Under the pieces are notes generated by a model. That model was not told where the DNA came from and ran no database searches. It saw only the letters and a list, made by a program, of their open reading frames with translations. From a bacterium (GTDB lineage: Bacteria; SZUA-79; Acidulodesulfobacterales; Acidulodesulfobacteraceae), in the NCBI GenBank assembly GCA_021789455.1, contig JAJYJN010000017.1:1-21434 (forward strand): 21,434 nt of DNA, in the 5' to 3' direction. Position numbers and translations under genes: made by a program. This document shows, in pieces, positions 16,559 to 21,434 of the stretch (position 1 is its first letter; each line of letters opens with the position of its first letter).

Positions 16559-17782
16559 TTAAATTTCTCCTTTCGCCGCTTTGTGGAGCTTAATTTCTAC
16601 TTTGTCTTCTTTAGCGAGCGAAGCGTAATAATCTTTTAATATAGATAAAACCTCCGGCCTCGAAAAGTGGTCGGGGACTTCCTGTCCTTCGGATAACAGT
16701 TTTCTAAGCATCGTACCGCTTAAGGTCAGCCTGTTTTCTTTAGGGTGGGGGCATGTTCTTGTAGATGCCATACCGTCGCACTTATGGCAGTAAAACGTCA
16801 AGTCCATTTTTAAAGGCTTTAATTCAAGAGCATTTTTTGGGATTTCGTCGAATATCTTGTGGGCATCGAAAGGTCCATAGTAGTCGCCTACTCCCGCATG
16901 GTCTCTTCCGACGATAAGATGAGAACAGCCGTAATTCTGCCTGAAAACGGCATGCAAAAGAGCTTCTCTCGGTCCCGCATATCTCATTTCCATAGGGTAA
17001 CCTGCTTGAACGACTGTATTTTTGACAAAATATTTATCTATCAAAGTATCTATGGCAACTGCCCTTACATTGGCCGGGATATCGCCGGGTTTCAATTTGC
17101 CGACCAGCTGGTGTATGAGAACGCCGTCTGTAGTTTCCACGGCAACCTTGGCAAGATATTCATGCGAGCGGTGCATAGGATTCCTTGTTTGGAATGCCGC
17201 AACCGTGTTCCAGCCTTTTTCTTCGAATAATTTTCTTACTTCTGCCGGACGCATATATATATCCTTGAACTCTTCGGGATAAGTGCTTTCGCTTAATACT
17301 TTTACTTTACCCGCGATATTGACGTCTCCCTGAGCCATAACCTTTTGAACTCCGGGATGCTCCATATCGGTCGTTTTAAATATTTTTTGGCACTCATACG
17401 CCTTGTCTATAGAATATTTTTCGGATACGGCGATTATCCCTATAATTTCGGAGGTCTCAAAATCGACAAGCGCGACTTCCTCGCCTATTTTAATTTCGTC
17501 GGATAATTCTTTTGTGGCGGAAAGAGTAATGGGTATAGGCCAGAAAGTTCCGTCTGCCATAGTGTAGTTATCCACGACGCCCTGCCAGTCTTTTTTCCCC
17601 ATAAATCCTTCCAGCGGAGTAAATGCGCCTATTCCTAGCATTATTAAATCCGATGTTTCCCTTGAAGTCATAGGCAATTTTTTAAGATTTTTTGCCTTTT
17701 CTTTTGCCTCTTTAAGTTCATTGCCGGACAAAAGCAGAGGTTTTAATTTTTTTTCTTTACCGTGCGGATTTACTAATGCCAT
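16559..17782 (-). CDS. sat: Sulfate adenylyltransferase (ATP sulfurylase), homo-oligomeric type
   Basis: It activates sulfate with ATP to APS and pyrophosphate, or makes ATP from APS and PPi in the reverse direction. The 407-residue monofunctional form has no APS-kinase domain. The nucleotide-binding motif [11 protein letters not shown] (198-208) is intact, as are [16 protein letters not shown] (292-307) and [10 protein letters not shown] (351-360). A zinc-type site CHKCDGM...TCPH (C332, C335, C344, H346) is present, as in dissimilatory Sat proteins. The ATG at 17782 has GGAGGG 5 nt upstream. The gene heads the sat-aprBA-qmoABC-hppA run and has its own candidate promoter. Confidence 0.97.
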   Translation of the reverse strand: MALVNPHGKEKKLKPLLLSGNELKEAKEKAKNLKKLPMTSRETSDLIMLGIGAFTPLEGFMGKKDWQGVVDNYTMADGTFWPIPITLSATKELSDEIKIGEEVALVDFETSEIIGIIAVSEKYSIDKAYECQKIFKTTDMEHPGVQKVMAQGDVNIAGKVKVLSESTYPEEFKDIYMRPAEVRKLFEEKGWNTVAAFQTRNPMHRSHEYLAKVAVETTDGVLIHQLVGKLKPGDIPANVRAVAIDTLIDKYFVKNTVVQAGYPMEMRYAGPREALLHAVFRQNYGCSHLIVGRDHAGVGDYYGPFDAHKIFDEIPKNALELKPLKMDLTFYCHKCDGMASTRTCPHPKENRLTLSGTMLRKLLSEGQEVPDHFSRPEVLSILKDYYASLAKEDKVEIKLHKAAKGEI

Positions 17783-17855
17783 ATTGTCCCTCCAGAATGA
17801 ATTATTATTGCGATTTTTAGGATTTTAAGATTTTAGCTCTTAATTTAATTCTATA

Positions 17856-17884
17856 TATTTAATATTATTTGTTCAAAATGTCAA
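17856..17884 (-). promoter_or_regulatory. Candidate promoter for sat-aprBA-qmoABC
   Basis: On the minus strand a perfect TTGACA (17884-17879) lies 17 nt before TAAATA (17861-17856), a weak -10. It starts 8 bp after the dsrH stop codon and would give a leader of about 65-70 nt before sat. It suggests sat and the downstream genes can be transcribed apart from dsrEFH. Confidence 0.42.
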
Positions 17885-17892
17885 CAACTATT

Positions 17893-18195
17893 TTATGACC
17901 AGGTCATAGGATTATGTTCGACTACTTTTTCTACGAATCCTTTGTAATCTATGACTTTTATATTTTCCGCTATTTCGCTTTCTTGTATTCCCCTTGCTTT
18001 TATATCCGCAAGAAGACAATAAACGTTATTCTTTTGCGCCAGATTTTTTAATAATTCCTCAAATTTGCCGCCCTTTTTAACGGCATATACTCCGTCTTCT
18101 ACCAGCAATACTACGTCGTCGTTTTGCCCTATATAGTTTACGGCGTCCTTAAGAGCGGAAGATTCGTACGGCGATTTTTTAATTATGTGCAGCAA
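17893..18195 (-). CDS. dsrH: DsrH/TusB-family sulfur-relay subunit
   Basis: This small 100-residue protein matches the DsrH/TusB family: opening MLHIIKKSPYESSAL, VVLLVEDGVYAV (28-39), LLADIKARGI (61-70), VIDYKGFV (81-88) and the terminal tryptophan. In the DsrE2F2H2 hexamer of purple sulfur bacteria the complex receives and passes persulfide sulfur toward DsrC. The cysteine near residue 20 present in Allochromatium DsrH seems absent (LKDAVNY here); the only cysteine is C60. The start is TTG 18195 with GGAGGAG about 7 nt upstream. It follows dsrF by 27 nt. Confidence 0.9.
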   Translation of the reverse strand: MLHIIKKSPYESSALKDAVNYIGQNDDVVLLVEDGVYAVKKGGKFEELLKNLAQKNNVYCLLADIKARGIQESEIAENIKVIDYKGFVEKVVEHNPMTWS

Positions 18196-18222
18196 TTTTA
18201 TTCTCCTCCTTTATCGGTTTAT

Positions 18223-18597
18223 TTAAAAAGGCAGTAACGCTTTCATCTCGTTCATTTTTTGTTTTAACGAATTTCTATCGACAATCTCTACTTCGGTTAT
18301 TAAATCTTCGACTCCCATACCTCTTTCTTCGAGAGACTCTTTTTCGACATAAATATGAGAAATCTCGAAATCGTCTATTAAAATAGGATACGTCATGGAA
18401 AAATTTTTCTTTCCGAGCAAGGAAGTATCCTGCCCTTTCTTAAGAGAAAAAACGCCGTCTCCTATAAAGCTTACGCTTATATCCTGTTCGTATGCCCCGA
18501 ACATAACCATCGCTTCTATCGCTTCCTGCTCATAAACCGTTCCGTAAGGAGCGGTTCTGCAAACAAACATTACCTTAGTTTTTTCCTGTTCCGACAT
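18223..18597 (-). CDS. dsrF: DsrF/TusC-family sulfur-relay subunit
   Basis: The 124-residue sequence follows the DsrF pattern closely: APYGTVYEQEAIEAMVMFGAYEQDISVSFIGDGVF region (given from 16; key marks APYGT, EA-E, DGV), then KGQDTSLLGKKNFSMTY (54-70) and IYVEKESLEERG. DsrF is the structural partner of DsrE and DsrH and carries no known catalytic cysteine. The ATG has GGGAG 8 nt upstream. It lies 43 nt after dsrE. Confidence 0.9.
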   Translation of the reverse strand: MSEQEKTKVMFVCRTAPYGTVYEQEAIEAMVMFGAYEQDISVSFIGDGVFSLKKGQDTSLLGKKNFSMTYPILIDDFEISHIYVEKESLEERGMGVEDLITEVEIVDRNSLKQKMNEMKALLPF

Positions 18598-18640
18598 TTT
18601 ATTTACTCCCGTAATAAATATATTTTTTAATTAAATTTAA

Positions 18641-18991
18641 TTAAAACGTTATCATTCTGTCAGATGTTATGCATAATTCTAAGAGTTGTCCCAAGCCGGA
18701 TATTTCTTCCACTTTGCAGACAGTCTGGTTGACTATGCCTCTTCTTTTTCCTGCCGCAACGCATACTATTAATCTTACGCCTTTGAGCTCAAGTTCCGAA
18801 AGAAGTTTCATAATATTTCTTTCGTCTCTCGGCGGCTCTAAAGTTGAGCATCTGTTATAGACGCCGTCGTTATAGAAAAATATGCCCGTTATCTCATGGC
18901 CTGACTCCATCGCCGCAACTATAAAATTATAAGCGGTATCCATGGCCTGATGCATATAGGGCCCTTCTTTAATAAGAACGCCAAGTTTCAT
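18641..18991 (-). CDS. dsrE: DsrE/TusD-family sulfurtransferase subunit
   Basis: This 116-residue protein has the DsrE fold marks FFYNDGVYN (38-46) and the active-site stretch VCVAAGKRRGI, with C77 aligning with the persulfide-carrying Cys78 of DsrE/TusD. In rDsr sulfur oxidisers this cysteine hands sulfur to DsrC; in TusBCD it feeds tRNA 2-thiolation. Context (dsrMK upstream, sat-apr-qmo downstream) favours the dissimilatory role. The ATG has GGAGGAG 7 nt upstream. It is first of the dsrEFH trio and lies just after a perfect palindrome. Confidence 0.92.
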   Translation of the reverse strand: MKLGVLIKEGPYMHQAMDTAYNFIVAAMESGHEITGIFFYNDGVYNRCSTLEPPRDERNIMKLLSELELKGVRLIVCVAAGKRRGIVNQTVCKVEEISGLGQLLELCITSDRMITF

Positions 18992-19048
18992 TAATTCGCT
19001 CCTCCAAAATTAATTTATTAATTGCTTCCGATTTAGATTGTGCCGTAT

Positions 19049-19093
19049 TTACAATAAAGGTGTCCGATTTAAAATCGGACACCTTTATTGTAA
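19049..19093. repeat. Perfect 22-bp-arm palindrome between dsrK and dsrE
   Basis: Arms 19049-19070 and 19072-19093 are exact inverted repeats around one base. The core GGTGTCCGATTT is nearly identical to that of the palindrome at 6801-6839 (GGTGTCGGATTT). It sits 23 bp after the dsrK stop and would fold at the 3' end of a dsrMK transcript. The U-tract is broken (TTTATTGTAAAT), so termination would be weaker than at 6801-6839. It is probably a dispersed palindrome reused as a terminator or 3' stabiliser. Confidence 0.8.
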
Positions 19094-19116
19094 CGCCTTT
19101 ATTACTTATTTTTTGT

Positions 19117-20604
19117 TTACATTATTATAGCATTGCTTACAAGCTGATGGATTCCGCCGACCATTTCTTCGTCTAATCCGTAAAGAGGAAATACCTTTGT
19201 AAACTGGGTTTTGCAGATTGCGCATATAAGGGCGTAAAAATTAACGCCGTGATTGTCAACCGCTTCTTTTACCGTCTGCATTCTCGGCATAGAACCCGCA
19301 AGCCTCACGTTCATAACTTCTTCGGTCAATAAACCTCCGCCTGCTCCGCAGCAATAAGTGCTTTCCTTAGTAGTACCTTCTCTTAACTCTACAAACTTGT
19401 TTGCGGCGGCTTTAATCAGCTCTCTGGGTATCGTAAACTGCCCGCCTACGACGTCGCCTATTCTGGAACCTCTTGCTACATTGCAGGAGTCGTGAAACGT
19501 GACTACCTTGTCGTCGTTCGCGGAAGGGTCCAGTTTGATTACCCCGTCCTTAACCAAGCCTAAAGTAAAGTCGCAAATATGGGTCGGCTGTTTATATTTG
19601 CTGTCGAGAAAATCGAACGGACCGTTCATAGTATTGGAATACATATAAGCCGCTCTCCAGGCATGGCCGCATTCGCCTATGATAACTCTTTTTACTTTAA
19701 GCCTTCTTGCCTCGTCCCATATTCTTTTATTTATTTCTTTAGTATTTTGATAGCTTCCTATAAATTTTCCGAAATTGCCGGCTTCCGAAGCATACGATGA
19801 AACGGTATAACTAATACCGGCCTTATGAAATACTTTTGCATAACCTTTCAAGGATTCCATATGGGGCATGGCAAAAAAATCGGCCGACGGCGGCACCAAT
19901 AAAACTTCGGCACCCTCGACGTCCATAGGTATTTTAACGCCCTTCCCCCCTTCTTCCTCAATTTCCTCTTCTAAGTCGTCGAGAGTGTTTCTTAATGCGG
20001 CAGGCGGTATCCCGATATTGTTTCCAGTCTTAAAAACTTTATGGATAACTTCAGTCGTATATTTTTGTCCGAGACCTATCGAATCCATAATCTGACGCGC
20101 GGCCATAGTAATTTCTGCGGTATCGATGCCGTAAGGGCAATACAGGGAACATCTTCTGCATTCGGAACACTGCCAGAAATAAGTGTACCATTCTTTCAAA
20201 ACTTCTTCCGTCAATTCCTGGGCGTTTGAAAGGCTCTTAAAAAACCCCGACGGAGTGAAATAATATCTGTAAACCTTCCTCATTAATTCCTGTCTTTGAA
20301 CGGGCATATTGTTAGGGTCCGCCGTTCCCAGGAAAAATTGGCATTTATCGGTACATGCTCCGCATCTAACGCATATATCCATATAATCCCTGACGGCTTT
20401 ATTATGGTCCAGTATTTCTTTAAAAACTCCAAGCGCTTTATCTTTCCACCCGTCCTGAAGTTTGAACGGAAATCCTAATGCCTCCATATCGTCTTTCTGG
20501 GCTTCTATCATATGCTCATACGCCGATGCGCCCGGAACTATTTTTGGAATTGAAATTTTACCGTCCAGAACCGGAACTTTATATTTATTTTTTGGCTTAG
20601 CCAT
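19117..20604 (-). CDS. dsrK: DsrK, HdrD-like iron-sulfur subunit of the Dsr membrane complex
   Basis: The 495-residue cytoplasmic subunit takes electrons from DsrM and is thought to reduce the DsrC trisulfide/disulfide at a noncanonical [4Fe-4S] site. Two ferredoxin motifs are visible: C78, C81, C84, C88 and C146, C149, C152, C156. Catalytic-type CCG elements follow: ECGHAWRA (C312), FHDSCNVARGSRIGD (C374), CCGAGGGLLTEE (C418, C419) and CAIC (C461, C464). The phrase HDSCNVARG..GDVVGGQFTIPRELI is characteristic of DsrK rather than HdrD or glycolate oxidase. The ATG has GGAGG 10 nt upstream. Followed by dsrEFH, not by dsrJOP. Confidence 0.95.
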   Translation of the reverse strand: MAKPKNKYKVPVLDGKISIPKIVPGASAYEHMIEAQKDDMEALGFPFKLQDGWKDKALGVFKEILDHNKAVRDYMDICVRCGACTDKCQFFLGTADPNNMPVQRQELMRKVYRYYFTPSGFFKSLSNAQELTEEVLKEWYTYFWQCSECRRCSLYCPYGIDTAEITMAARQIMDSIGLGQKYTTEVIHKVFKTGNNIGIPPAALRNTLDDLEEEIEEEGGKGVKIPMDVEGAEVLLVPPSADFFAMPHMESLKGYAKVFHKAGISYTVSSYASEAGNFGKFIGSYQNTKEINKRIWDEARRLKVKRVIIGECGHAWRAAYMYSNTMNGPFDFLDSKYKQPTHICDFTLGLVKDGVIKLDPSANDDKVVTFHDSCNVARGSRIGDVVGGQFTIPRELIKAAANKFVELREGTTKESTYCCGAGGGLLTEEVMNVRLAGSMPRMQTVKEAVDNHGVNFYALICAICKTQFTKVFPLYGLDEEMVGGIHQLVSNAIIM

Positions 20605-20688
20605 ACAGTTTATACCTCCGTTTAATTCTTTATAGAATCAAAATTGCAGGTTTATATTATGTTATATATATTTTATATTTTTTATATT

Positions 20689-21434
20689 TTAAATGGATAA
20701 ATCTTTGGCATTGGGTCTGTAGTATCTTTCTTCAATTGGATTATCCGCCATATTTCTGGTCGGCGAAAAGAATATGCCGACGAAATGCATTACCTTGCTG
20801 AACGGAATATATAATATAAGCAGCATAACCAGCGTGTAATGTATTAAAAAAACGGGGTTTGACGGAATATTGGTAAACTGAAACGTTAAAAGCCCGTTCA
20901 TATATGGGTCGAGCTGATTATCGACGACGGTTAAAGCGGCAGGCGTCAAAACATAATTCAATGACAGTCCCGCTAAGCCTATAAGCATTAAAAGAATAAG
21001 TATTAAATAGTCCTGAAACAGCGATATGAATTTGACTCTCTCTATGACTACTCTTCTCATTAAAAGAAGAAAAAGGGACAGCACCATAACGATGCCGCAA
21101 ACTATTCCGATGCCGACAAATATATTATACCACCACGGCAAAGGATTGGCATAAATAAAATGCCTTAAAAAGTGCATGAATATTAACAGGAAAAACGAAA
21201 TGTGGAAAAGGTATCCGAAAACCCAGGTAGCCTTATTAGATTTAAAAAGGCTTTTGAAGAAAAAAACTTCCCCCAAAACTCTGGCAAATGCTCCGCTCTT
21301 GGTTAATGGAGCGGGAGTAAGCATAATTTTAATGGGTTGCGGGGTCACAGCATATTGATATATTCTTAAAACCACAGCTATGACAAATATCAGTCCGACC
21401 GTGTATGTAAATAATAAATATATAGCGGTTGTTA
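20689..21434 (-). CDS. dsrM: DsrM, cytochrome b subunit (5' end beyond the window)
   Basis: The frame stays open through the right edge; 247 codons are visible and the N-terminus lies outside. The GTG at 21375 is internal, since conserved sequence continues upstream of it (YTVGLIFVIAVVLRIYQYAV). DsrM is the NarI-like haem b subunit that oxidises menaquinol and passes electrons to DsrK. Visible are the family block TPQPIKIMLTPAPLTKSGAF, then about five hydrophobic helices with haem-type histidines (GYLFHISFF, FMHFLRHF, FLIHYTLVM, KVMHFVGIFFSPTRNM). It precedes dsrK by 84 nt of AT-rich spacer. Confidence 0.94.
   Translation of the reverse strand, partial: TTAIYLLFTYTVGLIFVIAVVLRIYQYAVTPQPIKIMLTPAPLTKSGAFARVLGEVFFFKSLFKSNKATWVFGYLFHISFFLLIFMHFLRHFIYANPLPWWYNIFVGIGIVCGIVMVLSLFLLLMRRVVIERVKFISLFQDYLILILLMLIGLAGLSLNYVLTPAALTVVDNQLDPYMNGLLTFQFTNIPSNPVFLIHYTLVMLLILYIPFSKVMHFVGIFFSPTRNMADNPIEERYYRPNAKDLSI

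Noticed and set aside
17894..17908. Palindrome TATGACC-A-GGTCATA near the sat promoter
   Set aside because: It overlaps the last codons and stop of dsrH (PMTWS), lies upstream of the -35 box, and is most simply explained by coding constraint.
19117..20604. DsrK as HdrD or glycolate oxidase iron-sulfur subunit
   Set aside because: The HDSCNVARGSRIGD and CCGAGGGLLTEE signatures and the adjacent dsrM favour DsrK.
1..21434. CRISPR array, tRNA, rRNA or transposase gene
   Set aside because: No regularly spaced repeats, no cloverleaf-like or rRNA sequence and no transposase-like protein were seen in any gap.

Overview
The window is AT-rich bacterial DNA holding a dissimilatory sulfur-metabolism locus next to a threonine-biosynthesis cluster. 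Every complete gene except tadA lies on the minus strand, so transcription runs right to left. The gene content (DsrMK, Sat, AprBA, QmoABC, membrane H+-PPase) points to a sulfate-reducing or sulfur-cycling anaerobe of the deltaproteobacterial type. The low GC, the many TTG starts, and DsrEFH sitting beside a Sat-Apr-Qmo block would suit an uncultured lineage such as the Sva0485 / Acidulodesulfobacterales group. That placement is inference; the window has no rRNA or other phylogenetic marker.

Right part (about 6.9-21.4 kb), in order of transcription: dsrM (5' end outside the window), dsrK, a perfect 22-bp-arm palindrome, dsrE-dsrF-dsrH, sat, aprB, aprA, a strong hairpin, qmoA-qmoB-qmoC and hppA. 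Together these encode sulfate activation (Sat), hydrolysis of the resulting pyrophosphate with H+ pumping (HppA), APS reduction to sulfite (AprBA) and electron delivery from the quinone pool (QmoABC). They also encode a membrane menaquinol/thiol-disulfide module (DsrMK) and a sulfur-relay trimer (DsrEFH). dsrAB, dsrC and dsrJOP are not in the window. DsrEFH is usually a hallmark of sulfur oxidisers that run Dsr in reverse, so its place inside what otherwise looks like a sulfate-reduction locus is the most interesting feature here.

Middle (5.2-6.9 kb): lipoyl synthase (lipA) is divergent from tRNA adenosine deaminase (tadA). tadA converges on hppA across a bidirectional terminator-like palindrome that is related in sequence to the one between dsrK and dsrE.

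Left part (0.1-5.2 kb): a threonine cluster of class-I aminotransferase, homoserine dehydrogenase, threonine synthase and an ApgM-family phosphomutase-like protein. No GHMP-type homoserine kinase (ThrB) is present, and the ApgM-like protein is probably the missing homoserine kinase. Between thrC and this gene is an imperfect inverted-repeat element of a widely dispersed type. At the extreme left edge a promoter, a Shine-Dalgarno and an ATG mark the start of another minus-strand gene cut by the window edge.

No intergenic gap exceeds about 190 bp. I saw no rRNA, tRNA, CRISPR array or transposase gene. Several start codons were moved from the longest open frame on the basis of Shine-Dalgarno position (aminotransferase, tadA, hppA, qmoC, aprB).
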